DNA from: Sphaerolaimus hirsutus
Lineage: Eukaryota; Nematoda; Chromadorea; Monhysterida; Sphaerolaimidae
Direction of reading: 5' to 3'
DNA: 64,000 bases
Assembly: GCA_964036195.1 (NCBI GenBank)
Contig: OZ038453.1
Span: 23,088,352 to 23,152,351, forward strand
Both the position numbers and the translations under genes were made by a program. How positions within the stretch are numbered: position 1 is the first letter of the stretch; each line of letters opens with the position of its first letter. Shown piece after piece: positions 12,522 to 25,139 of the stretch. The notes beneath the pieces were generated by a model. It saw only the letters and a list, made by a program, of their open reading frames with translations. It did not search any database and was not told where the DNA came from.

Positions 12522-14782
12522 TTGCCAACGGGGGGGGGGGCTATTTGAGCACAACACTTACAATTTAGCACTTCAACTTCAAAGTGACCTTGTTAACGAA
12601 AATTTGTTTTAGTTACATGTTTACTTTCAAACAAGTTTATAAGTTATTTACAAGTTCCAGTAAGCCAAAATATCAACTATCGCGGCATTCCATTGAAAAC
12701 AACTCAAAAGAAATGAAAACCACGTAATTGTCACAAAACAGCCAATAAAATTGCTGTGGCTCAATTGAGGTTCAGTCGTTGACACCACTTATCATATTTG
12801 CGTGAAAAATTCCCCCGCATGAATTATTCCCCCCTGAAGAAAAGATTAGAGGAAGAAAAAATCCCCCCTTGCATAATTCTCCATGAAGATATATTTATGT
12901 TGTGTGCAATTTGAACAAAAATGGGATGTATTTATCTATTTATTTATTTGTTGTTTAAAGAATATTTCGTGCCATGAGATAATAGAAACTCGCCTGAAAA
13001 TTTTGACGAAATAATGATTCCTCCCTTGAAACATTTCCCTTCCTCTAATAGTCCCCCCTCAAATAGTCCGACGAAAAAATAGTTCCCTAGAGGAATTATT
13101 CAAGCAAATATGGTATTTTGCAGCGATTAAAATCAGGAAAAAAAGACAACAAACGCGCTGGGGGCCGTCTTTCACAGCGCCGGAGGTCGGCCTGGATTTG
13201 TTGACGCCGCAGCGGCACGAAGAAAAAAACACCTGCCACGCCGCACGCAGTTGTGGCTGAGCGAATTAAAATCGAAGGTTTTACATCAAATAAATACACA
13301 CACAGAGCAACGAAGGGGGCTAACACAAACATAAATAAGAACAGCGAAAATCTGTAGTTACACGTTGCGTTTCCTCAAATGATTCCCCAGAGTTGGTTCA
13401 TTCGAGATATTTATGATCAAGCAACAGGCGGGAACTACCATATTTCTTCTAATAGAAGGGCGCCCTTCTATTTTTTTCTCATGAATCAGCTTTAAATGCA
13501 TTTGAGATTTGCTTTTTCTACAATGATATTTATTAGTTTTTAAAGGTTCAGTTGAAAACTAGTTTGCACGACAATTGTGTGGATATGTAACGAACCATAT
13601 AAAATGCTGTATTTCGGAGGAAACGTAAAGGTATTTACTCTGTACTTGAGTATACGTATTTATCGAGTAAAAGTAAATACATTTTAACAACTATGTTGTC
13701 GACCTCATTTCACCATGGCAATCGCACCTACAGAATAAGGTGAAGTAGATAGCCTAAACTTTTTAACACGCACTTATATTGGAGACGCCCTTCTATATTT
13801 ATTATGTAGCACAAAAGTCAAAAAAGTATTCCTTCTATTGAAGACGCCTTGTATTGGAGCCCAGCCCTTCTATTAGAAGAAATACAGTATTCAAGAAAAA
13901 CTACACCCTGAAAAAACCTTTATATCGATAGATACATATATAGCTGGGCGATTGGGGAGTAAACCCCTCCACCCACCCCCCGGGAGCCCCTGAAATCGCT
14001 TTGAAATCGGTCCAAAATCATATTCTGCACTGTCATGGAGCATCCCCCACACAAACCGACCCACAAATTAGGTAATTTGTTTTGATGGGCATGTCCATAA
14101 CGCTCATAAATGGCATTTCGCGCGAAATCTAGCGCGAAATCATCATAAATATTTATCATCATCTAACGTAGAGAGAATCTCAGGTAGCTGGAAGTGATAA
14201 CGGAGTGTTTGGACAAAAAATTTCGTTGGAGATATGGGGGATGGAAGCGCAGGTTTTTAAAGAGTTTTTTATAGAAAACGTTTTATAAATACAGCCATCA
14301 AGGACGTAGCGAGGGGAGCGACTCCACTCGTTAAACAGGGGCGAAATTTCGGCACCCCCCGTCCACCGGGCTCTGTATACAATCCGCCCCCCCCCCCCGC
14401 GCTCAAAAATACTGGCCACGTCTAGGATTCAGATGGGATTTACTTTTCGGGATCGGGATTGGGTCTTCGGGATCGAGACCGCGAAATCCCGAAATATTTC
14501 GGGATTCAGGATCGGGATCTCATTGGACACTAGCCACGTCCCTGATAGACCAAAAATAGATGTGGAGTATGAAGTAGCATCGTACATAAATATATAGACT
14601 TCCATCGAACATTCGTGACTGCAACAATGCAAGTTGAACCAGGGACATATCCAGGATTTTTGAGCTGGGGGGGGGGCTGCTTGTTTACGGAGGCCGGCAA
14701 ACGGAGTGCTCAACGGCTCAACCCCCCCCTAACGCCGGCTCAACCCCCCCCCCCCCTAAAATTTTACCTACCGAGTGGCGGA

Positions 14783-15716
14783 TAGTGATGTTGAAGGCAC
14801 CGGGAAAAATGGCACCGCACCGCACCGGCACCTTTGCCAACACATGAAAAGGGCACCTGGCACCCTGGGGCACCGGCCAGAAAATGGCACCGCACCGCAC
14901 CGGCACCGGTGCCTTTTGGAAAAAATGGCACCGGCACCGAAGGGCACCGGCGGGTTGCCGGTGCTAGCACCGAAAGGCACCGCACCGGGCTGGAATTTCT
15001 GAAGTGAATATCGGGCAGTTTCTCAGTGGTCTCACTTTTGGAAGCGCATATTTCCATGAATTTTCAACCGATTTTGATGGTTGAGCACTTAAAATGATCA
15101 GAATGATGTGGCAATCACTTTTATGACACAATTACAATGATTACAAATGAAAGATAAAATATTAAATTCACTGCAATGTCCATAGCCACTATGGTCTACT
15201 GATCGGAATCGTTGCTGTACAGAGAATGGAACTATCTCTGTCATAAACTGACAACAAATTTTGAACAAACAAGTAAGATAAATAGATAATATAAAAATGA
15301 TTTAAAATTCAAGAAAATTTTAGATTCGTTCATCACATCTCACGTATTGGGTATAATGGATTTCACAGTAGGTATAGGTATTTATTTGATGGGAGGTTTA
15401 CAAAAAAGCAAAAACGGTTGGGTAAATATATCGCTGTTTTTTTAAAATATGAATAAGCACATAATTACTATGGACAAAATTGCACAGCACATGAAGCCTT
15501 GGCCGGTGCCTTTTACTTTGGCCCGGTGCTAGCACCTTTGGCACCGGCAGAAAAATGGCACCGCACCGCACCGGCACCGGTGCTATTCTGAAAAAAAGGG
15601 CACCGGCACCGGCATGGCACCCCTGAAGATTGCAATGGCACCGCACCAGCACCGGTGCTGGTGCCCTTCGGTGCCCAGCACCGGGGCACCGGTGCCCCGG
15701 TGCCTTTACATCACTA
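14783..15716. mobile_element. Fold-back element with GGCACC array, perfect 8-bp TSD
   Basis: Perfect duplications GTGGCGGA flank it at 14775-14782 and 15717-15724. Ends are TAGTGATGTTGAAGGCACCG and CCGGTGCCTTTACATCACTA. Sub-terminal GGCACCGCACCGGCACC arrays occur at both ends in inverse orientation around a unique AT-rich centre (15000-15480). The ends match the GCGCCA element at 274-514, with a different array substituted. Present in duplication copy 2 only. Confidence 0.85.
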
Positions 15717-15812
15717 GTGGCGGAATGGCACCATGGCGCTGGCGCCATTAGTAGGCGCCACGCCATGGTGCCATTGGCGTTGGCGCCAGCACCATGGAAC
15801 GCTGTATATGTA

Positions 15813-16227
15813 CCGTATTACCTCGAATTATCCCCCCCTTGAATTAACCCCCCCCTCGAATTAACCCCCCCTCAAAATGAGCTGGGGAAATAATAAACCC
15901 CCCCCTCGAAATACCCCCCCTCCGGAATGATGTACATCATGTATGCAATGTACATGATGTATTTTTTACTACTTATTTGCATCACAGCTACTCTTATACG
16001 CTCATTTGTGTACAGACGTACATCTATAGCCCCAATATAACCTATATTCTCACATTTATTACCGTTTTGGTGTAAGAAATAGCGTATTCTTTACTACGAA
16101 TTCCACGAAATTTTCTGGCGAAATAATAAAACCCCCCCTCGAATAAACCCCCCCCTCGAATTAACCCCCCCTCAAATTTTGCTGGCGAAATAATAAACCC
16201 CCATGGGGGTATTTCGAGGTAATACGG
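15813..16227. mobile_element. CCGTATTACC-ended poly-C element, TA target
   Basis: Inverted ends CCGTATTACCTCGAA and TTCGAGGTAATACGG are flanked by TA on both sides, as for Tc1/mariner-type insertion. The interior has tracts of C runs separated by TCGAATTAA. Non-coding. Confidence 0.65.
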
Positions 16228-16329
16228 TATGTAAATATACATACAAATACAGCAAAAAGCCCACCATTGAGTATATTTATCACAATTTGTGGCCACCGGG
16301 AGCAAAATTTTTTACACTGACGTTGAAAA

Positions 16330-16560
16330 AGTCGTATTTTCCGGTCACTTTCTGGTCTCACCCAGGGAAGGGGGGGGCTGCAGCCCCCCCCCCCCCCTGG
16401 ATACGGCCCTGAGTTGGACACGCAAACATATTTACATTGGCTGAAAAAGACAGCTAAATTCACGAAATTTCAGGCGAAATTATAAAATCCCTCCTCGAAA
16501 TCCCAACCCCCTCAAAATGTCCACTCTGAAAAAAAAACCTCCGGGGGTATTTCGAGGAAA
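16330..16560. repeat. CAGGG/poly-G element remnant and CCGTATTT-type right end
   Basis: Contains CCCAGGGAAGGGGGGGCTGC followed by CCCC and TGGATACGGCCCTG, the right end of the CAGGGCCGTATCC family. Then TCGAGGAAATTCGG, a decayed end of the CCGTATTTCC family, occurs at about 16552. Both are fragmentary. Confidence 0.5.
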
Positions 16561-16883
16561 TTCGGTAGTTATGGAATAGTTGTACTTATAAATAAAAATA
16601 GTGTAGATGTAAATTGAAGCAATATTTTCACTTAATAATTTTTTATCGGTTAATCCAGAAATTTTTTTGAACACATTTACATCTGAATTTCAGAAATACG
16701 CAGCCATTTCGGCTGCCTAGGAGTCACGCGAGCTTAAATGCGGAATACGTTCTGTTTTCAAGATTTAGCGAAACACCATACTGAACCGAAAGTATGGGAA
16801 TTTTATCCTACTGAACAGTACCGTTTACCGAAAGGCCGTACCATTTGCTACCGTATGGCGCACCGCACACAGCGATTTTAAAA

Positions 16884-17057
16884 TAAGTTCGAACGTTTTT
16901 TGGCAAAGTATGAATTCCGTATTTCTTCTAATAGAAGAGCGCCATAGAGACCCTCCAATAGAACGGCAGGTAAGCAAGTTGACGAGAAAAAATAGAACGG
17001 CACTCTTCTATGAGAAGAAATACGGAATTCATACTTTATCAAAAAACGTTCGAACTT
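16884..17057. repeat. Hairpin element with TTCGAACGTTTTTT arms
   Basis: Left arm TTCGAACGTTTTTTGGCAAA, then GTATGAATTCCGTATTTCTT. The right arm is the inverted copy, ending AAAAAACGTTCGAACTTAGG. The ATTTCTTCTAATAGAAG part also occurs at 2801 and 13441. Confidence 0.7.
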
Positions 17058-17832
17058 AGGTACTTTTAAAAGAGCCTATAGAACCCCCGGGAGGGTGAAA
17101 ATCAAGGAGACAACTAACCCAGCCTATCAAATTCTGGAACCTACACATTTTCCGGTATCCAAATGTCCGGCGGCAACATTGAAAAACTTTGTGTAGGAAT
17201 CCAAAACCGTTTTGTCGTGTCCCTGAACCTCCACAAGTCTCAGAATTTGGCAAAAGTCCAGATGTGAGCTGGACACGGAAAATAGTGTGGCGATCGGCGT
17301 ACGTAGAAAATGCCTGGGAGGTAAATGTTTTTGTTAGGCAGCAAGTTTCTTTTGGGACTGTCTGATTGATATCGGAAATGATACCCGATGAAATCTGCCA
17401 TTTCCGCAAGTAGAGAAGTAAAAAACACATTTTAGAAGAAAGTTAAATGCCAAGTAAAAAATCGTCTCTTTTCATCCATGATTTCTACGATAGGTAAATG
17501 ACAAAAAAAAACCGGCAGGGTTTTGTAGATTTGGACATCCGTGGGGGTTCGAGTATACCTATAGCATAAATACTATTTTCCCAGACAGAAGGATAGCCGA
17601 GAAGATTTCTTGGGGGTTTGGGAGGGGGTTCACGGGGGTTCAATATATGGACTTTTTCTAGGTGTACCGTATTTCCTCGAAATACCCCCCCCCCCCCTCA
17701 AAATGGGCACTATGAATTTATGGTCCAGAAAAATGCATAACAGACATTCAAAACACATACTGTTTTACGTTAGAACATCGTTTATACCATCTACAGCCTT
17801 ATATAAGGCTGTAAAAACTTATAAATGGTTGT
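17058..17832. other. Unique-looking intergenic DNA, no gene recognised
   Basis: A minus-strand open frame of 124 codons (17056-17430) has mixed composition, but I recognise no domain and no splice partner. From about 17500 the sequence resembles the GATA/poly-G family (GTAGATTTGGACATCCGTGG) and a CCGTATTTCC end at 17668. Confidence 0.4.
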
Positions 17833-18027
17833 GAATGGCGCACCGCACACTTAAATATTGCGTTCAGCATTCGAACGTTTTTGCACGCTGAACTACAAAT
17901 GCGCAAATTCCAAATTTTTACGCTTCAAAAACACTGTGTTCTTTAGATTTGGATTTCAGCGTTTGTAGTCCGGCGTGCAAAAACGTTCGAACGCTGAACG
18001 CAAAATTTCAGTGTACGGTGCGCCATT
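17833..18027. repeat. Long hairpin element (GGCGCACCGCACAC ends)
   Basis: Ends GAATGGCGCACCGCACACTT and AGTGTACGGTGCGCCATT are inverted. Arms also pair through CGTTCAGCATTCGAACGTTT and ACGTTCGAACGCTGAACG around a short AT-rich loop at about 17940. Confidence 0.75.
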
Positions 18028-18308
18028 GTTGCATTTTTCACGTTTTTATCTCAAAATTTTCACTCTGAAAACATAAAACGTGGGGTAATTCTAGGAAATA
18101 TGGTAGATTTCAGAGAATGGAGAAAAGTACCCCAAAAATACAGGAAAATACGTAAAAATTGGTATGTAAATATGGACAAATAGTTAAAACCAGCTGGAAA
18201 TAAGCAATAAGGGAAACGAACGAGTGATAATGATAGTGAAAATCACCCAAGAAAGCCGTTTTGGGGTCAGGGTTCATAGCATCATAGCCGAAAATTCGCA
18301 TTATTATA

Positions 18309-18722
18309 CCGTATTTCCTCGAAATACCCCCGGGGGGTGATTGTTTCAGAGTGATAATTTTGAGAGGGGGTTAAACGGGGGGGGGGGGGGCTTATTATTT
18401 CGCCAGAAATTTTTCTAACTCCCAGTACTAAAATGTTGTTTGTAACGTACGCTGGCGTTGAAAAATGCAACAAAAAGTACCATGTATAAGAGTCTATAGA
18501 CTTGCAAAAGTATGTAGATGGTGTAAAACAGGTTCTAATTTAACACAGTCATTGTTTTTTATGTCTGTTCTGCATCGTCCGTATTGCAAACAGTAACTTT
18601 TGTCATGTACGTTCTGTGTACAGTCAATTGGGGGGTGGTATTTCGAGGGGGGGGCTAATAAATTCATAGTGTCCATTTTGAAGGGGGTATTTCGAGAGGG
18701 GGGGTATTTTGAGGAAATACGG
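18309..18722. mobile_element. CCGTATTTCC-ended element, TA target
   Basis: Inverted ends CCGTATTTCCTCGAAATACC and GAGGAAATACGG are bounded by TA. The interior has G/C runs and CAGAGTGATAATTTTGAG, shared with the element at 48936-49365. Confidence 0.65.
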
Positions 18723-20302
18723 TAGATAATACCTGAACGGTGCCTGGGATATACAGACAGATAGTTGGGGGCTTTGGGGTTCAAAACCTCCCCCCCCGCT
18801 CTACGAAACTTGTGGACCCAGTTAAATAAGCCAAAACACTAACCATGTGCGTGCATGCGGAACGGGCAAGAAGTGTCTGCCCGACAAACGGCGGGTTGCC
18901 ACCGATTTTGGTATCGGGCTGCCGAAAAAATAGTGTTGTCATGCAAAACCTGGAAAAATGGCAGGGCTGTAAGAAACTTTCCCAAATCAGGCACAAAATA
19001 CGAAAAAATTTGTTGAAATAAAATCGTTGCGATAAGATTTCCCAAGTGCCATGTCAAATTCCCGATAAATGCGAAAGAGTCACACGACAAAAGACTCAAA
19101 ATGGCCCTGCACACACTAGTTTTCACACAAATTTTGAAAACTCATAAATGAGCTTTGAACGTGTTTGAGTTTTCCACAAGGAGTGATTTTTGATCTCCGT
19201 CAACTGTAGTTGACGGCCACCTCATTGTAGAAAACTCAACTGCATTCTTAGCTGATTTGTGAAATCTCCAAAATTTCGTGGTAAAGGTAGTGTGCGCAGG
19301 CACAATATTCACATGACTCTTGACAAATTTTTGACATTTTACATTCACATTACCTACGGTTACAGAGTGCAGGACTGGCCCCTGGTAAAAGAGGGTTCTA
19401 TCAAACATGATCTGTAAAGACACAAAAACGCATAAAACAACCTAACGAACAAATCTTAAAGTGATTGCGCACGTTCCCTGATTGACTTAAACTAGTGATT
19501 GAAACTAAAATTGAGTCACATATTTATCTGTCAAAAAGCATTTGAATTCACTTCCGACAAAAGTGACAACTGGAAAATAGAGAAATAATTGGCACGATGC
19601 CAATAGCAAAATGCACGCAAAACATGGGCAATCGATAATACAGTAACCAGCTGGACTCAGCTAACCAGCTGGACTCAGCTGGCCGCGTGCCAACGCTGTG
19701 TACGCAGTGTGTACCGCCATACCTAACTCAGCTGGCCACGCGCCAACGCTGCGTGCGCAGTGTGTACCGCCATACCGAACTCAGCTGGCCGCGCGCCAAT
19801 GCTCATTGTGTATATAAACGCAGTGTGTGTTTTAACACGTGTAAATAGGGGAAAGCGGACAGCTGTTGCGTGTAAATATATTTAGACACGCCCTCCAAGA
19901 AGTGTCAACATTCATGCAGAAGGCATGCAAATTGTCAATTGTGTGACAAAGTGTCAAAATAACAAAAATAATTTTTTTCCTTTTTTGTTTTAATTGACAT
20001 TTTACATGACATTTGACACTTGACTTTACACATTTCAGGGCTCAAAGTTTTGATAAATAATCATGTGTATGAAAAAATCAACGTTGTATGTAGTTTACTT
20101 GGCATTTGGGGTCAGTAATATGACAGCCGTTTTGTACATATGTAACCGTGTGCATGGATAACAAAAGTGAAAGTATTGTGAAAGTGGAATTATAGTGAAA
20201 GTATTTTGTGCATGGATAAAAAAAGTCAAGTAAAATGCCATGTAAAATACAAAATTTTCTTTTATGTTTTACTGGATGTTATGGATTTTACATGACTTTT
20301 GA

Positions 20303-20605
20303 CTTCCACTCGACACTTTCAAGTGATTTTCAGATATGAGTGAAGTGAAAAAAAGTTGCACAATGACAGTAGTGAACTTTTTCACTTCACTCATATCTCA
20401 AAATCACTTGAAAAAGTGTCAAGTGAAAAAACGTTCAAATATAGCCATTTTTCACGTTTTTTTTCACTTGACAATTTTTAGAGTGATTTTTAGAGTGATA
20501 TGAGTGAAGTGAAAAAAGTTCACTAATGTCATTGCAAAACGTTTTTCACTTCACTCATATCTGAAAATGACTTGAAAAAGTGTCAAGTGAAAAAACGGGA
20601 AAATG
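20303..20605. repeat. Double fold-back of GTGAAGTGAAAAAAGTT units
   Basis: The motif TTTCAGATATGAGTGAAGTG and its inverse CACTTCACTCATATCTGAAA occur twice, with CACTTGACACTTTTTCAAGT. The same palindrome recurs at 56215-56390. Found in duplication copy 2 but not at the matching site of copy 1. Confidence 0.7.
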
Positions 20606-21629
20606 TGCGTAATGGGCATTTGTGTATTCTAGTACACCGCCATTTCCAACATAAAATAAAAAGTTGAGAAACCTATAATACTGTCAATGAAATATTTGAC
20701 TACAAACAGTAAAAACACAATTTTGTGGAAATGTAGCTAGCATTTAGTGTAATCTAAGTGTCAAATGTAAAGTCCATTGCAAAGTCAATTGTCAATTCTC
20801 ATGCAAAGTGCCAAATGTAAAGTAGAATGAAAGTATTTACCAGTATGGGTTCTTTTGAAAAAGTTTAGTATGTATACTCGGCGTACATGATACTCTGCCC
20901 TCGCACTGATTTATGTCTCGTGTTGGAAGCGCGCCAATGATTATTAAATCATGCGATTTCTGTAAAAATATGAAAAAAATTCATCGATGTGTATATTTTA
21001 ATGAATAACATTACTACAACAATCAATTTTGTCATCTCTTTATGAAACTCGGACGCGTTAACCATCGTTGGCACACTTCCAGCGGGAACCACGCGTGCAG
21101 GGTGTAAAGTAACCGGAGTATATAGCAACTGTGATGAGATCGTACATTACTAAAAAAGCTGAAAATAGGAATATTTGTAGGTGAAAATGGGCAAAAGATA
21201 TGTAAATTTGTGAATGTCATGTTTTATAAGAAAACACTTTATTTATACATTATTTATGATTCGTTACATACCGTATTTCCTAGAATTACCCCCCGGGGGG
21301 TTTATTTTTTCAGAGTGAAAATTTTCAGAGAAAAACGTGAAAAATGTACTCACTTACTCGTATATTTTTTGAAAGTACATGTTAATTGAAAACATGTTTA
21401 AAGTGGCATAGAAAGTGACATTTTAACAGACAGAAAGCGACAAACATAGTCACGCTAGTTTTCAACCAAAATTTCAAAAAACTCATAAATCAGCTTTGAA
21501 TACATTGAAGTTTTCTAGAACGAGGTCAACCACAGTTGATAGATATCATGAATGACTCACACTAGAAACATCAAATGTGTTCAAAGCTGATTTTTTAGTT
21601 GATTATGGAAGTGGAAGTGGAACAGTGGA

Positions 21630-22296
21630 AGTTATGGATCTGGTCCCAATCGAATTGGAGTTTTGGATCTGTTCCCAATCGAATTGGAGTTTTGGACCGG
21701 TTCCCAATTGAATTGGAGTTTTGGACCGGTTCCCAATCGAATTGGAGTTTTGGATCTGTTCCCAATCGAATTGGAGTTTTGGACCGGTTCCCAATCGAAT
21801 TGGAGTTTTGGATCTGTTCCCAATTGAATTGGAGTTTTGGACCGGTTCCCAATCGAATTGGAGTTTTGGACCGGTTCCCAATCGAATTGGAGTTTTGGAC
21901 CGGTTCCCAATCGAATTGGAGTTTTGGACCGGTTCCCAATCGAATTGGAGTTTTGGACCGGTTCCCAATCGAATTGGAGTTTTGGATCTGTTCCCAATCG
22001 AATTGGAGTTTTGGACCGGTTCCCAATCGAATTGGAGTTTTGGATCTGTTCCCAATCGAATTGGAGTTTTGGATCTGTTCCCAATCGAATTGGAGTTTTG
22101 GATCTGTTCCCAATCGAATTGGAGTTTTGGATCTGTTCCCAATCGAATTGGAGTTTTGGATCTGTTCCCAATCGAATTGGAGTTTTGGATCTGTTCCCAA
22201 TCGAATTGGAGTTTTGGATCTGTTCCCAATCGAATTGGAGTTTTGGACCGGTTCCCAATCGAATTGGAGGTTTGGATCAGTCCCAATAGAATTGGA
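21630..22296. repeat. 29-bp minisatellite, copy 2 (about 23 units)
   Basis: Same 29-bp unit and flanks as 7738-8491. Here the units are far more uniform: almost all read TTTTGG and ATCGAA, while copy 1 mixes TTATGG and ATTGAA forms. A run of ATCTG-type units at about 22030-22240 suggests local block amplification after the duplication. Confidence 0.95.
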
Positions 22297-22996
22297 GGAT
22301 TCAACGTGGGACATATTTATAGAGTGACTACACGGCTATGTACATATTTACAGAAGTGGTTCCATTGAATATTAAAGATTTTCGTTCGCAATTTGCGTGT
22401 ATTTTCGTTCGCAGTGCACCTGTATTTTCATTTGCAGTGCTCCTGAATTTTCGTTCGCAATTTATTGCATGTGTTTCGATTTCAGTGTGCCTAGGTTTTC
22501 GATTGACATTGCCATTGGCTGTGCAATATGTGAAAAGACAACAAGGCACTTCCAGACCTTGTAAATCACACTGTAAAATGTATTTAACCCTGTAAAGTGT
22601 AAAAGACCCTGTAAAATGTCATCACCGTTGTTAAAACGTATTTACGTTTACTCAATAAGTACATATACTCAAGTACTGAGTAATTACGTTTATGTATACT
22701 TTGAAAAAAGTAGCTGTACTTGCTTTTACATATACCGTATTACCTCAAATTATCCCCCCCTTGAATTAACCCCCCCTCGAAATACCACCCCCCTAAAATT
22801 TTGCTGAGGAAATAATAAACCCCCCTGGAAATACCCCCCCCCCTAAAATTGAGTGTAGAGAGAACGTACATGACAAATACCGCAGTTTGTGATCTGTACA
22901 CTGCATAACACACGTTCAAAGTGATGATCAAGTGATGTTAGGGAAGGGCTTATGTGTATATACAGTTATATATGCCTATAAACACATATACATCTA

Positions 22997-25139
22997 CGTA
23001 ATTGTTTGTTTTTTTATGTCTGCGTATGGGTTATTTCCGAAAATTTCTGGCGAAATAAAAGACCCCCCCTCGAATAAACCCCCCCTCAAATTATCCCCCC
23101 CTCAAATTTTGCTGGCGTTATAATAAACCCCCTGGGGGTATTTCTAGGTAATACGGTACTTTTTGTAAATAATCAAATACAGAATACATATTTCAGATAG
23201 GCTTTTTACAGGCTTTTTCAAGGCATAGATGGAGAAAAGAGTGCGCAAAAGCAAAAAATAGGAAAAAATTTGCTAAAAATAGGCACATAACACATGTACT
23301 TGTGAATTTGAAAGTCAAAATGGTCAAAAAAGGTACAAAAACTTATATATATTTTGCCCGCCGCAACACCTGCACACATACAAACAAATATAAATATTTT
23401 CCGTTGTGTGCAAATGTAGCACCATCATTAGCGCTTGGGATGGCCGGTCACCCCCAACCCCAGTGCGTTACTCACCCATACTTGCATGCATGTTGGATTG
23501 CACAAATGTAGCACAAAATTTTGTTTGCAAAATTCAAACTTTTTAAATTTTTTTGCCATCGTTAGTGCTTTAGCATTAGCGTTAGCCTGCTCAGAATAGG
23601 CCAAAAGCATTTGAATGAATGAATGAATCATAGCATTATACACATACTTTGCATATGTGGTATTTGTATTTATTGAGTAAAAGTAAATACATTTTTAAAA
23701 TGATGCTCTAAATTTTATTGATTATAACTTGTTTTACTAAAATATACTCACTTAGTTCATTTTATGTGGAAAAATTAATTCACTCACATTTGCCATGGAA
23801 AATTCATCAAAATTTGCAAATACCATTGCATTTCATCGCTATTATTCCATGAAATATCAATGATATTTTGCCTTCTTAATTGAAAAAAAATGTTTAAAAA
23901 ACATGTAAAAAGTTACACTTATTCACTAGTTTACGGTAATCCATAGTTGTTCAAACATATTTATATTTACTCGATAAATATGTGTACTCAAGTAATGAGT
24001 AAATACGTTTATGTATACTTTGGAAAAAGTACCTGTACTCGCTTTTACGTATACTTTTTGAAGGTACTCAAGTACAGAAAACGTATTTCAGATATGCTTT
24101 CTATATTGTTTTTCAAGGCATAGATGGGAAGAAAATAGAGAGAATAGCTAAAAATAGGAAAAAAGTTGCCAAAAATAGGCAAAAAACACAGGAACTAGTG
24201 AATTTAAACATCACAGTGATCAAAATTGTACAAAAATGAGTGATTTTGAGTGAAAATTGGGCAAAAATTCTCAAAAATACAAGGTAAGTAAAAATTCTCA
24301 AGGGATGAATACCTAAATAAATACTTTATGTGTACATATATTTTGAAAAAAGTTTGGTACTTTTAACAACTCTTCAGTAATCTCGCACTCAAAAATGCAA
24401 TCAATAAAAAAAAATGACAAATATATTCTCATGTCGGCAATGAAAATACCTCAATGCTGAAATACCGTATTTGCTTGAATAGTTCCCCCCCCTTGAATAA
24501 TTCCCCCCTCGAATAATTCCCCCCTGTAAGACGAGTGAGGAAATAATAATTCCCCCGACGAATAATCCCCCCCTTAAGAGATTTGCTCAATTTATTGTGC
24601 CCAATCTGAACAAAAATGGCATGTTTTTGTGTGAATAAATCATATTTCATCAAATGAGTTGATAGAAACATGGTTGAAATTTTTGAAAAAATAATAATTC
24701 CCCCCCCCTCGAATAATTCCCCCCCTCGATTAGTTCCCCCCTCAAAAAAGTCTGACGAAATGATAATCCCCCAGGGGGATTATTCAAGCAAATACGGTAT
24801 GTAAATACCTAAATATGTCATGTCAAACGATGAAATATATAAATGTATTCCCTATTTTTACAAAGTTTTGAATAATTTTGCAATATTTAACTCATTTATA
24901 TTTTGAATTAAATTGAGATGGGAAACGAAAGAATATTTTAATGATGTTTACGAGTTGACCTTGAAAAATGTCTGTAAAAGTTTACGCACCACGTTCTCTC
25001 TAGTACTAAACAGCGTTGAACCCTGCGACGACTGCGGAAGGCACAATTTTCGTGCACACACTAACACATATATGGGGTGCTGAATTGCACATAAGGCATA
25101 GACACCTTTGACCGATTCAGCACAAAAGCTGCATTTTTA
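22997..25139. other. Repeat-rich end of duplication copy 2
   Basis: Contains a CCGTATTACC-type right end (about 23140-23155), remnants of the 9600-10960 array at 23390-23560, and AT-rich sequence with ACGTTTATGTATACTTT repeats at 22685 and 24005. The element at 24465-24797 lies here. No coding exon is recognised. Confidence 0.45.
24465..24797. mobile_element. CCGTATTTGCTTGAA-ended element, TA target
   Basis: Ends CCGTATTTGCTTGAATAG and ATTCAAGCAAATACGG are inverted and bounded by TA. Interior runs are CCCCCCTCGAATAATTCC. A sister copy lies at 59988-60256 within TSC1. Confidence 0.7.

Larger units (their letters stand above)
12522..25132. repeat. Tandem segmental duplication, copy 2
   Basis: Direct-repeat partner of 1873-12312. 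It contains an extra block of about 4 kb (about 14717-18789), between sequences that are contiguous in copy 1 near 4038. That block holds a GGCACC fold-back element, CCGTATTT-ended elements and hairpins. Copy 2 also has a distinct 20300-20627 fold-back segment where copy 1 has unique DNA. Between 12313 and 12521 lies a short spacer with no homologue in copy 1. No host gene is seen. Confidence 0.85.

Noticed and set aside
14764..15057. Pro/Cys/Arg-rich open frames
   Set aside because: Readings of the GGCACC fold-back array, open on both strands.
17056..17430. 124-codon minus-strand frame
   Set aside because: Mixed composition, but no domain, no convincing splice sites and no matching neighbour; left as unassigned DNA.
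21595..22368. Open frames of up to 242 codons in the second 29-bp array
   Set aside because: Same minisatellite as 7738-8491; no start context, splice partner or protein similarity.
1..25132. tRNA, rRNA or conserved protein genes in the left 25 kb
   Set aside because: I looked on both strands for recognisable protein blocks and clover-leaf-like elements and found none that I could support.
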